This document shows, in pieces, positions 15,272 to 24,438 of a stretch of DNA of 39,265 nt. Both the position numbers and the translations under genes were made by a program. How positions within the stretch are numbered: the first letter of the stretch is position 1; every line of letters starts with the position of its first letter. The notes under the pieces are model-generated. The model was not told the DNA's origin, searched no databases, and saw only the letters and a list, made by a program, of their open reading frames with translations. The DNA comes from Synechocystis salina LEGE 00031 (GTDB lineage: Bacteria; Cyanobacteriota; Cyanobacteriia; Cyanobacteriales; Microcystaceae), in contig NZ_JADEVV010000040.1 in assembly GCF_015207985.1 (NCBI RefSeq), positions 1 to 39,265 of the forward strand, given 5' to 3'.

Positions 15272-17938
15272 ATGAAAGAATTAAATCGCATCCATCTTGT
15301 TGAAGACGAAACAGAAAAACTAATGAAGTGGGCCCGCACCGTCACCGAATCACCGGAGAACTATTTCCAGGCAGCTCGGGAAGTGGCGAAAAAACTTGGG
15401 GCCCATTATCGAGAAGATGGTCTGACCCAGGTGGGATTTTGGGTGCCCCGGTTAGCGGGGGAAGGGGCTTTTACCGAGAAATTAATTTACCTGGAGGTGT
15501 TTACTCCCCGGGGGGAAATTGATTTCCAAGCCCCGGAACAAACGGCATCATTCCGGTGGGAGCGCATTGAACTGCCCCAGCAGGGGGAATTTGTCTGGGC
15601 TGTGCTATCGGGGATGCGACCCGGCAGAAAGGATCAAGCGGGCTCTTTCTACTGGTTACGCTATTACGACTCAATTTTGTCCAAAACATTGGTGATCAGG
15701 GACCCCCTGGCCTATTCCCTGCCCTACGGCATTTTTGCCCCGGCGGAACTGTACGACATGGAAAAGATACAGCGGGAACGGGCGGATTTGGATTACCTAC
15801 GGCGATCGGCAGCCCTGAACCGATGTCAAGAACATCCTGAAAATGTTTTCGACCCGGAGCAACTTAAGGCCCAACGGGCGGCGGTGCTCAACCCGGCCAT
15901 TCCTGTGGATCAGAATTTGCATCCCGATGAAGATAGTGAAGTGGCCATCTGTCGGGTGGGAGCCATGACTAATATTTTGCAAGTCCACATCAATACCGCT
16001 TCCCCGGAAGGCACCTTGGCGGGGCTGACCAAAATTTACCAACGGTTGGGGGAAAAAATACTCCGGGAAGAACCCCTCAATGATGCCGAATATAACTATT
16101 TGGGTTACGACGCTATTCAACTGTTACCCATCGAACCCACCATTGAATATCGCCTGGAGGATTTCAACCAAGACCACGAATTTTTTGCGATCGCCGGGGA
16201 GGAGATTGAGGAAATTGAGGTGCAAGAAGGGGCGGAGATAGAAGTGGTGGTGGAAGAAAAAATTAAAGTCACCCTGCGTAAACCCAATACCCAAAATTGG
16301 GGCTACGATGTGCCGATCCTCGGTTCTGGAGCCACTAATCCAGCGGTGTTGGGCACTTTACGCCCGGATGAATTGGTGGATTTCATTGCCACGTTACACA
16401 ATTTTCCCGGTGGTCCCATCCAGGTAATTTACGATTTGGTCTATGGCCATGCCGATAACCAGGCGTTGGAATTACTCAATCGGCAATACTTCAAAGGGCC
16501 TAACATGTATGGCCAGGATTTAAACCACCAGTTGCCCATGGTGCGGGCCATTTTGCTGGAAATGCAACGGCGCAAAATTAACACCGGGGCCGACGGTATT
16601 CGGGTGGACGGGGGCCAGGATTTTCGCTTTTTCAATCCCCTCACCGGGCGAGTGGAACAGGACGATGCCTATTTGTTGGCTATGAGTGACGTGGTGCAGG
16701 AAATTCAAGGCTGTAAACGTTTGCTGTTTACCATTTTTGAAGATGGTCGCCCCTGGCCCGAGGAAGGTTGGGAGGAAAAATCTACCTACCGAGAGTTAAT
16801 CGAATTGCGGCCGGAATCCTACCAATGGGGACCACTGATTTTTGCCCATAACACTCCTTCCCTCAAGGGTTTTTGGCAGCGGAAATGGGAACGGGTTTGT
16901 GAAGTAATGTACAAAGGCGATCGATGGATCACCGGCTGTGGCAACCACGACACCGTGCGCCGGGGCAACCAGATTGACCACCACCAAGCGGAAATTAACT
17001 GGAATTTGGGCAAAACCTTGCCGGAAGTATTGCACAATGCCTACGACAATCCCGCGACGTTGCTGTGGGTATATGGTTTTTGTCCGGGGCTACCGATGGA
17101 CTTTTTGAATGCGATGATGCATAGTCCCTGGGGCTTTTTCCGCAACACCGATGAACGTTACGGCGTCAAAGTAGCCTTTGAAGAGGCGGGATTTTTGGAC
17201 TGGCAAATTTCCCCGGAGTTATACCAACATCCCCAGTTATTTCCCCAACTGAAGGCTTTGGGCTTTGGCAATTTGGAACTGTTGCAACGCTTCATGAAGG
17301 CGGTGGCCGATGCCATGATTAAAAAAGATTTTCACCTGGAAGCGGTGGCCAAAGCCTGTCGCCATTGCTTGGGCTATGACCCGGAGGAAGATGGGGAAGC
17401 GGCGGCCTGTGATTTGGAACTACTCAGTCAGTTTAGGCATGCCGAGCAACCGGAATTTGTCACCCGTTTGGATGTGCCCAAGTTGAAAAAATTTGCCCGG
17501 GCGTTTATGGAGGATGGCCACGAAGCCTGTCGAGTTTCCTATTACCTGGACCAGGTGGACCCAGAAAGAAGTCGTTTTAATCTGACATTACGCAATTATC
17601 GACGACAGAATCCTTGGTTACATCACAATCTCCAGGACGGCGATCGATTTAACCGCGTCCATGAAAATGGCCATACTCTTTTTTATGGCCTCAGGACTAA
17701 CCCGGCCACGGCCCACAGTGATGATCCTGACCGGGTAGTGATGGTGACCCATATGGAGGGAGAGCCAGCGATTGTTACCTTGGGGGATTGGTTGCAACTG
17801 GATTTGCAGGAATGGGAAGTGGCGATCGCCACCCCGGGGGTGAATGTGGCTTCCACCGCGGATTCATTGCGGGCGTTTGAGTTGCGAGACGGCCAGGGTT
17901 TGATTTTACGTAACAGTCGTTTCAAGGGGGAATCCTAG
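15272..17938 (+). CDS. gghA: Glucosylglycerol hydrolase, GH13-type
   Basis: 888 residues from the ATG at 15272; a TTG at 15254 is in frame but less likely. The middle carries the GH13 catalytic set: GIRVDGGQDF near residue 444 (nucleophile Asp), TIFEDGRPW near 489 (acid/base Glu) and CGNHDTVR near 559 (transition-state Asp). It corresponds to the Synechocystis Slr1670 type, reported to hydrolyse glucosylglycerol to glucose and glycerol when salt falls. It is divergent from ggpS, and glpK follows 50 nt downstream, consistent with rephosphorylation of the released glycerol. The fold class is firm; substrate assignment rests on context and recollection. Confidence 0.85.
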   Translation: MKELNRIHLVEDETEKLMKWARTVTESPENYFQAAREVAKKLGAHYREDGLTQVGFWVPRLAGEGAFTEKLIYLEVFTPRGEIDFQAPEQTASFRWERIELPQQGEFVWAVLSGMRPGRKDQAGSFYWLRYYDSILSKTLVIRDPLAYSLPYGIFAPAELYDMEKIQRERADLDYLRRSAALNRCQEHPENVFDPEQLKAQRAAVLNPAIPVDQNLHPDEDSEVAICRVGAMTNILQVHINTASPEGTLAGLTKIYQRLGEKILREEPLNDAEYNYLGYDAIQLLPIEPTIEYRLEDFNQDHEFFAIAGEEIEEIEVQEGAEIEVVVEEKIKVTLRKPNTQNWGYDVPILGSGATNPAVLGTLRPDELVDFIATLHNFPGGPIQVIYDLVYGHADNQALELLNRQYFKGPNMYGQDLNHQLPMVRAILLEMQRRKINTGADGIRVDGGQDFRFFNPLTGRVEQDDAYLLAMSDVVQEIQGCKRLLFTIFEDGRPWPEEGWEEKSTYRELIELRPESYQWGPLIFAHNTPSLKGFWQRKWERVCEVMYKGDRWITGCGNHDTVRRGNQIDHHQAEINWNLGKTLPEVLHNAYDNPATLLWVYGFCPGLPMDFLNAMMHSPWGFFRNTDERYGVKVAFEEAGFLDWQISPELYQHPQLFPQLKALGFGNLELLQRFMKAVADAMIKKDFHLEAVAKACRHCLGYDPEEDGEAAACDLELLSQFRHAEQPEFVTRLDVPKLKKFARAFMEDGHEACRVSYYLDQVDPERSRFNLTLRNYRRQNPWLHHNLQDGDRFNRVHENGHTLFYGLRTNPATAHSDDPDRVVMVTHMEGEPAIVTLGDWLQLDLQEWEVAIATPGVNVASTADSLRAFELRDGQGLILRNSRFKGES

Positions 17939-17988
17939 GACCCATCGAGGCAGAGATTTGATGATTAAATTTTCGGAGGTTACTGTCT

Positions 17989-19515
17989 ATGACAGCCAAG
18001 CAAAATCAGTATGTAATGGCCCTGGATTTGGGCACCACGGGTAATCGAGCCATTCTGTTTGATTACGAGGGCAACATTGCGGCCCAAGCTTACAAGGAAT
18101 TAACCCAGTCCTATCCCAAGGCCGGTTGGGTGGAACATGATGCCTTGGAAATCTGGCGGGATACTAAAACTGCCATGCAGGAGGTGGTGCAAAAAACCGC
18201 TATCCAACCGCAACAAATTGTGGCGATCGGCCTCACAGTGCAACGGGAAACCTGTTTGCTCTGGGATAAAACCACCGGGCAACCCCTCCACCCGGCGATC
18301 GTTTGGCAGGACCGGCGCACCGCCCATTTTTGCCGGGCCTTGGAAGCCAAGGGGTATGTGGAGGAAATTTATGACCGCACCGGCCTCGTGTTGGATGCCT
18401 ATTTTTCCGCCACCAAGCTCCATTGGTTATTGGATTGGGTCAAACATAACCGAGATATTGATCCGGCTAACCTGTTGGCGGGCACTATTGATAGTTGGGC
18501 CCTCTGGAACCTAACTGGGGGTAAAGTCCACCGCACGGACCACAGTAACGCCAGCCGCACCATGGTGCTCAATTTGGATAGCCTTACCTGGGATGAAAAA
18601 CTGTTGGATCTGTTCGCCATTCCCGGTCAGATTATGCCAGAAGTGCAACCCAGCTTGGGTCATTTCGGGGTGACGGATCCGGCCATTTTGGGAGTAGAAA
18701 TTCCCATCACTGCCATTTTTGGTGACCAACAGGCGGCCCTCTATGCCCATGGTTGCGATCGCCCGGGTTTACTGAAATGTACCTACGGCACGGGGGCTTT
18801 TTTGGTGGCTAATACGGGGGCAAAAGTTACCCGTTCCCAGCATCGCCTACTGTCCACCGTAGCCTGGACCCAAACCAACTCCGACCAAAGTTTAAAAACG
18901 GACTATGCCCTAGAGGGGAGTATGTTCACCGCAGGCTCCTGTGTGCAATGGTTACGGGATAAATTAGGTTTAATTGACTCGGCGGCGGCCAGTGAAACTC
19001 TGGCCCGCAGTGTGGATAGCAATGGCGGTGTTTACTTTGTGCCGGCCCTGAGTGGTTTGGGCGCCCCCCATTGGGACATGAATGCCTGTGGCGCTTTTTT
19101 AGGCCTCACCGGCGGCGTCACCAAAGCTCATCTAGTGCGGTCCGTGCTAGAGGCGATCGCCTTCCAAGCTAGGGAGGTGGTGGAGGCCATCAACCAAGAT
19201 AGCCCTGCGGCCATTCAACAACTCAAAGTGGACGGGGGAGCCTGTAACAATGACTTTTTGATGCAATGCCAAGCGGACGTTTTGGGCATTCCAGTGGAGC
19301 GTCCAATGGTGTTGGATGCCACTGCCCAGGGAGCCGCCTTTGGGGCTGGGTTAACGGTGGGTTTTTGGCAGGATTACCGCGCCCTAGTGGAAAACCGGGC
19401 CATTAACCGGGTATTTGAGCCGGGGGAAGGAGCCGCCAATGCCCAGGCTAATTTTGCCGTTTGGCAGGAGGCCGTTGGTCGGGCAAAAAATTGGGCCGAG
19501 TCGGCGGCGGAGTAG
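17989..19515 (+). CDS. glpK: Glycerol kinase
   Basis: 508 residues, the usual FGGY-kinase length, with GGAGGT 8 nt before the ATG. Signatures: ALDLGTTGNRAI (phosphate-1 loop), GLTVQRET, FGDQQAALYAHG, TYGTGAFLVANTG and DGGACNNDFLMQ. It phosphorylates glycerol to glycerol-3-phosphate, which can feed ggpS or be oxidised by glpD. The position just after gghA suggests joint transcription. The family's common NQRET element is VQRET here, and the usual SSR after GTT is GNR; both are small departures in the substrate/ATP region and unlikely to inactivate it. Confidence 0.95.
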   Translation: MTAKQNQYVMALDLGTTGNRAILFDYEGNIAAQAYKELTQSYPKAGWVEHDALEIWRDTKTAMQEVVQKTAIQPQQIVAIGLTVQRETCLLWDKTTGQPLHPAIVWQDRRTAHFCRALEAKGYVEEIYDRTGLVLDAYFSATKLHWLLDWVKHNRDIDPANLLAGTIDSWALWNLTGGKVHRTDHSNASRTMVLNLDSLTWDEKLLDLFAIPGQIMPEVQPSLGHFGVTDPAILGVEIPITAIFGDQQAALYAHGCDRPGLLKCTYGTGAFLVANTGAKVTRSQHRLLSTVAWTQTNSDQSLKTDYALEGSMFTAGSCVQWLRDKLGLIDSAAASETLARSVDSNGGVYFVPALSGLGAPHWDMNACGAFLGLTGGVTKAHLVRSVLEAIAFQAREVVEAINQDSPAAIQQLKVDGGACNNDFLMQCQADVLGIPVERPMVLDATAQGAAFGAGLTVGFWQDYRALVENRAINRVFEPGEGAANAQANFAVWQEAVGRAKNWAESAAE

Positions 19516-19598
19516 GTTTTTCTGGCCCCCTAACTGCGGCAAGATAGGCTTAATTTATTGTCCATTTCTGCCCATGCCCATTCAGGAAGGTGTACCCA

Positions 19599-20414
19599 TT
19601 GCCCAGTGACATTGCCTCTATCACCAGCACCCAAAACCCCCTGGTCAAACAATTGCGGCAACTGCACCAAACCAAGGGACGCAAACAACAGGGCCAGCTT
19701 CTTTTGGAAGGTACCCATTTGTTGGAGGTGGCCTTAGCCGAGGAAAAACAGTTTAATCATGGCTGCTTCACCGCAGTGTGGCAGAGCAAAAATCCCACCC
19801 TAGCCGATCGCCTAGTGGCCCAGTCTGCCTACAGTTATTTGGTCAGTGGGGAAGTTTTAGCCAAAATGGCCAGCACCGTTAACCCCGACGGCGTGGTAGC
19901 AACCTTGGCCATGAATCAGTTTTGGCGATCGCCTCCCATCAGGCCTCAATTGGGCTTGGTGCTGGAACGGTTACAGGATCCGGGTAACCTGGGCACTATT
20001 CTCAGAACCGCCGCCGCCACCGGAGTAGAAGGCATTTGGTTAACCGACGACTGCGTTGATCCCACTAGTCCCAAAGTGTTGCGCTCATCCGCCGGCAGTA
20101 GTTTGCTTTTGCCCCAACAACAACAGGAATCCTTGCTGCCAGTGTTGGAAAAATTCCAAGCCCAGGGACTGCAACTGATTGCCACCGTACCCCAGGGGCA
20201 ACAAACCCTCTGGGAAATTGATTTTCAGCGCCCCACCATAGTAATTTTTGGCAGTGAAGGCCAAGGGCTCAGCGCTCCAGTACTTGAACTAACTACCCAG
20301 CAAGTGGCCATTCCCCAGGCCCCGGCAGTGGAATCCCTCAACGTGGCGATCGCCGTTGGGGTAATGCTATACGAAGCCCGCCGTCAACAATGGTCGGCGT
20401 CAACACCAAATTAA
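19599..20414 (+). CDS. SpoU/TrmH-family RNA 2'-O-methyltransferase
   Basis: About 271 residues. AGGAAGG (19584-19590) is 8 nt before a TTG at 19599, which I prefer; a GTG at 19590 is also in frame. The N-terminus (TSTQNPLVKQLRQLHQTKGRK...LLEGTHLLE) is the substrate-binding domain of TrmH/RlmB-type enzymes. The C-terminal knot shows motif 1 LVLERLQDPGNLGTILRTAAATG, motif 2 IVIFGSEGQGLS and motif 3 IPQAPAVESLNVAIAVGVMLYEA, which bind SAM. It should methylate a ribose in rRNA or tRNA; the target cannot be told from sequence. Confidence 0.9.
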   Translation: MPSDIASITSTQNPLVKQLRQLHQTKGRKQQGQLLLEGTHLLEVALAEEKQFNHGCFTAVWQSKNPTLADRLVAQSAYSYLVSGEVLAKMASTVNPDGVVATLAMNQFWRSPPIRPQLGLVLERLQDPGNLGTILRTAAATGVEGIWLTDDCVDPTSPKVLRSSAGSSLLLPQQQQESLLPVLEKFQAQGLQLIATVPQGQQTLWEIDFQRPTIVIFGSEGQGLSAPVLELTTQQVAIPQAPAVESLNVAIAVGVMLYEARRQQWSASTPN

Positions 20415-20519
20415 GTTCGGTTCTTTGCCCTCCGGTTCTTTCCCGAAATTGTTAGAGTATGGTTATCCCATCGGGATCAATCCCAAATCAAGTTCCATTA
20501 CTAGAAGAGGAGATCCGTC

Positions 20520-20864
20520 GTGACCCATGAACCCCAACGTCCCCAACCGCTGTTTGCCGGCAATGAAACGGCAGGCAAAGATAGTTTGTGGACATACGTT
20601 CAAGAGTTGAGCCCCGAAACCATTGCCCAACTATCCCGACCCGATTCCCAAGAAGTGTTTCAGGTGATGGAACGGAATATTATTGGCCTATTGGGCAATC
20701 TGCCCCCGGATCATTTTGGGGTGACCATCAGCACCAGCCGGGAGAATCTGGGCCGTCTTTTAGCTTCTGCCATGATGAGTGGTTATTTTCTCCGTAATGC
20801 TGAGCAACGGTTGGGCTTTGAACAAGCTTTTAAAAGCACCGGCAACAACGGTGAAAATGCATAA
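20520..20864 (+). CDS. DUF760-like conserved cyanobacterial/plastid protein
   Basis: 114 residues with a GTG start preceded by AGAGGAG. The sequence VQELSPETIAQLSRPDSQEV, then MERNIIGLLGNLPP and LGRLLASAMMSGYFLRNAEQR, fits the small DUF760 family shared by cyanobacteria and chloroplasts. No catalytic motif or membrane segment is visible. It lies 105 nt after the methyltransferase gene. Function is unknown to me. Confidence 0.75.
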   Translation: MTHEPQRPQPLFAGNETAGKDSLWTYVQELSPETIAQLSRPDSQEVFQVMERNIIGLLGNLPPDHFGVTISTSRENLGRLLASAMMSGYFLRNAEQRLGFEQAFKSTGNNGENA

Positions 20865-21155
20865 TATTGATGCTGAGTTTTATAGGGTCGGATCTGTCCG
20901 ACTCAGAGCCTCCACTGGTAACCCAAAATTTACCTCTAAATCAACCCACTAAAGCCCTTGCAGTACTGGGACGATTTTCTTCTAGTTTCCTTGCCAAGTT
21001 TTAAGGGCAGAAGGTACAACAATCTCCACATCCTTCGCGGAAACTACTTTTCTCCGGCTAGGCTTCCTGCTTAATAAACTAAGGGCCAACCATGGTCAAG
21101 TTCCCAACCTAATTTCTGGCCGGCTAGGGACGGTGAAGAGGGGTTTATACACTAA
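20865..21155. other. Left boundary gap of the accessory island
   Basis: This 291-nt stretch has no supported gene. A short hairpin (GTCGGA at 20887-20892 with TCCGAC at 20897-20902) could be a weak terminator remnant for the upstream gene, but there is no T-run. No tRNA or attachment-site repeat was found here. Confidence 0.35.
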
Positions 21156-21725
21156 TTAAATGAGCCTCGCCGCGGCAGCCTTGGCCTGGATAGCAGCACC
21201 AGGGTGACGACGCATCATTGCTACTACGATTGACCCTTCCATTAATAGTAAAAGTTGCTCCGCCACCGCCTCCGGATGGGGAATTTCGGCTTCATAGACC
21301 AGTTGCAGGATATATTCGTAAACTGCTTGCTGGTGCTTGAGCGCGACCTGATAGCCAGGATGTTCAGGCTCCACCAGCTCCGCCGATGAATTAATAAAAG
21401 CACAGCCACGAAAATCAGGTTGAGAAAACCATTCTTCCAGGGCATCAAACATGGCCAAAAGGCGATCGGTAGGTGTGGTTGCCCGTTTTTCCACCGTTTT
21501 CTGAAACCATCTCCGCCAGCTAGTATCACGCTCCTCTAACCAAGCAGCAATCAAGCTGTCTTTGGACTTAAAGTGGTTGTACAGCGACATTTTCGCTACG
21601 CCCGACTCGGCGATGATGCGATCAACACCAACTTTCTGCACCCCCTCTTGATAAAACAACGTGGATGCCGCTTGCATGATGCGGTCACGTGCAGATGGCT
21701 TGGAAGATGATTTGGTATTGGGCAT
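21156..21725 (-). CDS. TetR/AcrR-family repressor with NemR-like cysteine
   Basis: 189 residues. The N-terminal helix-turn-helix is clear: RIMQAASTLFYQEGVQKVGVDRIIAESGVAKMSLYNHFKSKDSL. The C-terminal ligand domain contains FRGCAFINSSAELVEPEHP, with Cys108 as the only cysteine. As far as I recall E. coli NemR, this aligns with the region around its redox-sensing Cys106 (SGCLTVKLSAEV). It is divergent from the enzyme genes. An operator-like palindrome lies 16 nt before its ATG and two more lie before the first enzyme gene, so it probably represses itself and the cluster until an electrophile or small ligand binds. The family call is firm; the inducer is inferred. Confidence 0.92.
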   Translation of the reverse strand: MPNTKSSSKPSARDRIMQAASTLFYQEGVQKVGVDRIIAESGVAKMSLYNHFKSKDSLIAAWLEERDTSWRRWFQKTVEKRATTPTDRLLAMFDALEEWFSQPDFRGCAFINSSAELVEPEHPGYQVALKHQQAVYEYILQLVYEAEIPHPEAVAEQLLLLMEGSIVVAMMRRHPGAAIQAKAAAARLI

Positions 21726-21740
21726 ATTGGCATGAATTTA

Positions 21741-21756
21741 TACAGACTAGTCTACA
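21741..21756. promoter_or_regulatory. TetR operator candidate 1
   Basis: TACAGACTAGTCTACA has a perfect 10-bp palindromic core (AGACTAGTCT, 21744-21753) and lies 16 nt upstream of the tetR ATG. It shares 12 of 16 positions with candidate 2, which suggests autorepression. Confidence 0.6.
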
Positions 21757-21974
21757 TAATATCATTTTTGCTTCAGATTTGTATGTAATTGAGCCTTTGT
21801 CAACGGGACTGATTTTGATACAGCGCTTGCTATGGGGTCATTTCCACCGATAGGGCGATCGCCTCCAGCCAACTTGACTAGCTCATTCTGACTCCGAAAA
21901 TTACCCGCCGCTTCTGAACTAAAAGCACTGTCATCCTTAACCCATGAAATGATGACATTAGTCGGTTGACAATA

Positions 21975-21990
21975 TACAGACCTGTCTGTA
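21975..21990. promoter_or_regulatory. TetR operator candidate 2
   Basis: TACAGACCTGTCTGTA is palindromic in seven of eight base pairs. It begins 4 nt after a TTGACA -35 element, so a bound repressor would block the promoter of the enzyme genes. It is the best of the three sites. Confidence 0.7.
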
Positions 21991-22001
21991 GTCTGAATAT
22001 A

Positions 22002-22017
22002 GACAGACCTTTCTACA
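22002..22017. promoter_or_regulatory. TetR operator candidate 3
   Basis: GACAGACCTTTCTACA matches candidate 2 at 12 of 16 positions. Its centre is 27 bp from that of candidate 2 and it lies 21 nt before the first enzyme ATG. It is probably a second, weaker site in the same promoter. Confidence 0.5.
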
Positions 22018-22037
22018 TTGCTTCGAGGAAGTCTCCT

Positions 22038-22502
22038 ATGACCAAGCTCACAACATCCGCAAATCCTGCCGTTGACACCGTTGAAAACATGCCGCCACTG
22101 CCGCCCTTCACCCTGGAAACGGCAAAAGCAAAAGTACAAGCCGCGGAAGATGCCTGGAATAGCCGCAATCCTGACAAAGTGTCCCTGGCTTACACCGTTG
22201 ATTCAGAATGGCGCAATCGCTCGGAATTTATTAAAGGTCGTAACCAGATTCGCGAGTTTCTGACTCGCAAATGGAATGCCGAGTTGGACTATCGCCTCAA
22301 GAAAACCCTATGGAGCTTCACCGAAAACCGTATCTCCGTCAAGTTTGAGTACGAGTACCACACCGACTCGGGCCAGTGGTATCGGGCCTATGGCAACGAA
22401 AATTGGGAATTTGCCCCCAACGGTCAAATGCAGCGCCGCGAAGCCAGCATCAACGACGTGCCCATCCAAGAGTCTGATCGCAAATTTCGCTGGGAAAGAT
22501 AA
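22038..22502 (+). CDS. NTF2-like (DUF1348/SnoaL-fold) protein
   Basis: 154 residues from the ATG at 22038, with GAGGAA 7 nt upstream. Segments [49 protein letters not shown] and GNENWEF match the DUF1348 group of the NTF2-like superfamily, a small alpha+beta barrel often found as an accessory or small-molecule-binding protein. No known catalytic set can be assigned. It is the first gene under the TetR-controlled promoter. Confidence 0.85.
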   Translation: MTKLTTSANPAVDTVENMPPLPPFTLETAKAKVQAAEDAWNSRNPDKVSLAYTVDSEWRNRSEFIKGRNQIREFLTRKWNAELDYRLKKTLWSFTENRISVKFEYEYHTDSGQWYRAYGNENWEFAPNGQMQRREASINDVPIQESDRKFRWER

Positions 22503-22541
22503 ACCATCCCATAGTTCTAAATCCAAGTCGAGAGGACTGCC

Positions 22542-22757
22542 ATGTTAACTAATTTCAAAATGGACAAATTCCTCCCCTGCGATGGTCTGCATACTCTGCC
22601 GCTCCAGATGGGTGCAGAACGAGAGAGCCTCCCCATGGAATGCCGTCTCGACCTTCCTCAGATCTCACGCCCATCCTGGAACTGTCGGCCTGACCAATTA
22701 TCCCCAAAACCCGCCAAATTGAATATTCCGCATCGACTAACTTGCCTCGATTACTAA
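22542..22757 (+). pseudogene. Possible decayed gene or leader ORF (71 codons)
   Basis: A good ribosome site (GAGAGGA) precedes an ATG, followed by 71 codons. The product is rich in Pro, Leu, Cys and Arg without the helix/strand patterning of a folded protein. The flanking spacing suggests a gene once stood between the NTF2-like and GST genes and has been mostly lost, leaving its start region. It could also be a spurious ORF. Confidence 0.25.
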
Positions 22758-22793
22758 CTCCCATTGATTACTTGACCTTAAGGAAATTGATCC

Positions 22794-23471
22794 ATGATTG
22801 ACCTGTATACCTACACCACTCCCAATGGCCGCAAGCCTGCCATTCTGCTCGAAGAACTTGCACTACCCTACACCATTCACAAAATTGACATTGGCAAAGG
22901 TGACCAGTTCACCTCCGAATTTAAGGCCATCAATCCCAATAGTAAGATTCCTGCCATTGGCGATCGTGACAACAATCTCACCGTTTTTGAATCCGGTGCC
23001 ATCCTGATTTATCTGGCTGAAAAGGCCGGAAAGCTTCTACCCACTGACGCAGAAAATCGGGTCAAGGTAATGGAGTGGTTGATGTTCCAGATGGCGAGTG
23101 TGGGACCCATGTTTGGTCAGCTCGGCCACTTTCGCAATGGGGCTCCCAAGGAGATTACCTATGCAGTTAAACGTTATCAACGAGAGACTCTGCGACTGCT
23201 CGATGTGCTCGATCGCCAGCTTGAGAATCATCCCTACATTGCAGGGGGTTACTCCATTGCTGACGTTGCCACATTTCCCTGGGTGGCTGCGGCCCAGACC
23301 TCTTACCTGGGCATTTCCATGGGAGCGTTTCCTCATATTGACCGCTGGGTTGAGACAATGCAGCAACGTCCTGCGGTACAAATCGGTATGAATATTCTTC
23401 AACCCGGATTCAAGAGTAGCTTCGGCACGCTGGCCGTTCCCGACTCGACATTGCAACTGATTGCAGTGTAA
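22794..23471 (+). CDS. Glutathione S-transferase-like protein
   Basis: 225 residues. The thioredoxin-like N-domain starts MIDLYTYTTPNGRKPAILLEEL and has the cis-Pro and glutathione-site elements NPNSKIPAI and VFESGAILIYLAEK. The all-helical C-domain contains IADVATFPW. The TPNGRK start and overall pattern resemble YfcG/YghU-type bacterial GSTs, which act as disulfide or organic-peroxide reductases rather than classical conjugating enzymes. AAGGA precedes the ATG. In the island it would handle glutathione-dependent detoxification. Confidence 0.9.
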   Translation: MIDLYTYTTPNGRKPAILLEELALPYTIHKIDIGKGDQFTSEFKAINPNSKIPAIGDRDNNLTVFESGAILIYLAEKAGKLLPTDAENRVKVMEWLMFQMASVGPMFGQLGHFRNGAPKEITYAVKRYQRETLRLLDVLDRQLENHPYIAGGYSIADVATFPWVAAAQTSYLGISMGAFPHIDRWVETMQQRPAVQIGMNILQPGFKSSFGTLAVPDSTLQLIAV

Positions 23472-23576
23472 CTATCTGCAGGATTTGGCACTCTCTAGCA
23501 ATTGGTAGTACAAATTCAGATTTCCCAGACGAACTAACCCTAATTATCCAGCTAAACACTTTAGGAGTTTTCCACC

Positions 23577-24269
23577 ATGACCCTACCCAATCCCGGCATG
23601 ACCATTGATGCCGAAAGAACCGCGATTGTTATCATCGACCCCCAAAACGACTTCCTCAGCCCTAGCGGCGTGGCCTGGGGTGTCGTGGGCGAAAGCGTCA
23701 CTGAAAACAATACTGTCGCCAATATCGAAGCTTTGATGAAAGCCGGTAAAGCCTACGATCTGCCCCTGTTTATCTCACCGCACTACTATTTTCCTGCGGA
23801 TCATCGCTGGAAGTTTGAAGGCGCTCTCGAAAATCTCATGCACAGTATTGGCATGTTTGATCGTCCTGGTCCGTTGCAACTAGAGGGGCTGGAGGGCTCC
23901 GGTGCGGACTGGCTAGACATTTACAAGCCCTATATCGAAGACGGCAAAACGGTGATTTGCAGTCCTCACAAGGTCTATGGTCCCGAAAATAACGACTTGA
24001 TTCTGCAACTGCGTAAGCAGCGGATCGACAAAGTCATTCTCGGCGGCATGTCGTCCAACCTCTGTGTGGAATCACACCTGCGAGAGCTACTGGAGCAAGG
24101 CTTTGAAGTCGCCGTGGTAAAGGACGCCACCGCTGGCGCGAAAGTCCCCGAGGGTGACGGGTATGCCTCGGCGCTGGTGAACTATCGGATGTTGGCCAAC
24201 ACAGTCTGGTCTACTCAAGAGGCGCTACAGGTTCTAGAACAAAGCCTGCCTAGCTTGCAGCCTGCGTGA
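23577..24269 (+). CDS. Isochorismatase-like cysteine hydrolase
   Basis: 230 residues with TTAGGAG before the ATG. AIVIIDPQNDFLSPSG provides the catalytic Asp. A Lys in the ICSPHKVYGPENNDL segment and the Cys of GGMSSNLCVESHLRELLEQGFEV complete the triad of the isochorismatase superfamily. The WYP-type substrate markers of true isochorismatases or nicotinamidases are not evident, so the substrate is unknown; amide or ester cleavage is possible. Confidence 0.9.
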   Translation: MTLPNPGMTIDAERTAIVIIDPQNDFLSPSGVAWGVVGESVTENNTVANIEALMKAGKAYDLPLFISPHYYFPADHRWKFEGALENLMHSIGMFDRPGPLQLEGLEGSGADWLDIYKPYIEDGKTVICSPHKVYGPENNDLILQLRKQRIDKVILGGMSSNLCVESHLRELLEQGFEVAVVKDATAGAKVPEGDGYASALVNYRMLANTVWSTQEALQVLEQSLPSLQPA

Positions 24270-24438
24270 AGAACTGCCAGTCATAGGGGGTGAGTACCAT
24301 AACGTGCCCCTCCGCATTGCTAGAAATCTGGTTTCTTTATCAGTTTATGACCAAGAGTCTACGACCGAGTTTTCGCTCTCCTCAGAAGAAAAACCGGATT
24401 TCTGTAATCAGCTTAGCCACTATTTGAGGACACCCATC

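Larger units (their letters stand above)
21726..22037. promoter_or_regulatory. Divergent promoter region of the TetR island
   Basis: 312 nt between tetR and the first enzyme gene. It holds three related palindromes, listed separately. A perfect -35 hexamer TTGACA (21966-21971) points rightward, with an operator lying in its spacer. The only HIP1 octamer of the island is at 21855-21862. Confidence 0.6.

Noticed and set aside
21762-22139. 125-codon minus-strand ORF across the divergent TetR region
   Set aside because: It overlaps the operators and the start of the NTF2-like gene and has no protein-like pattern.
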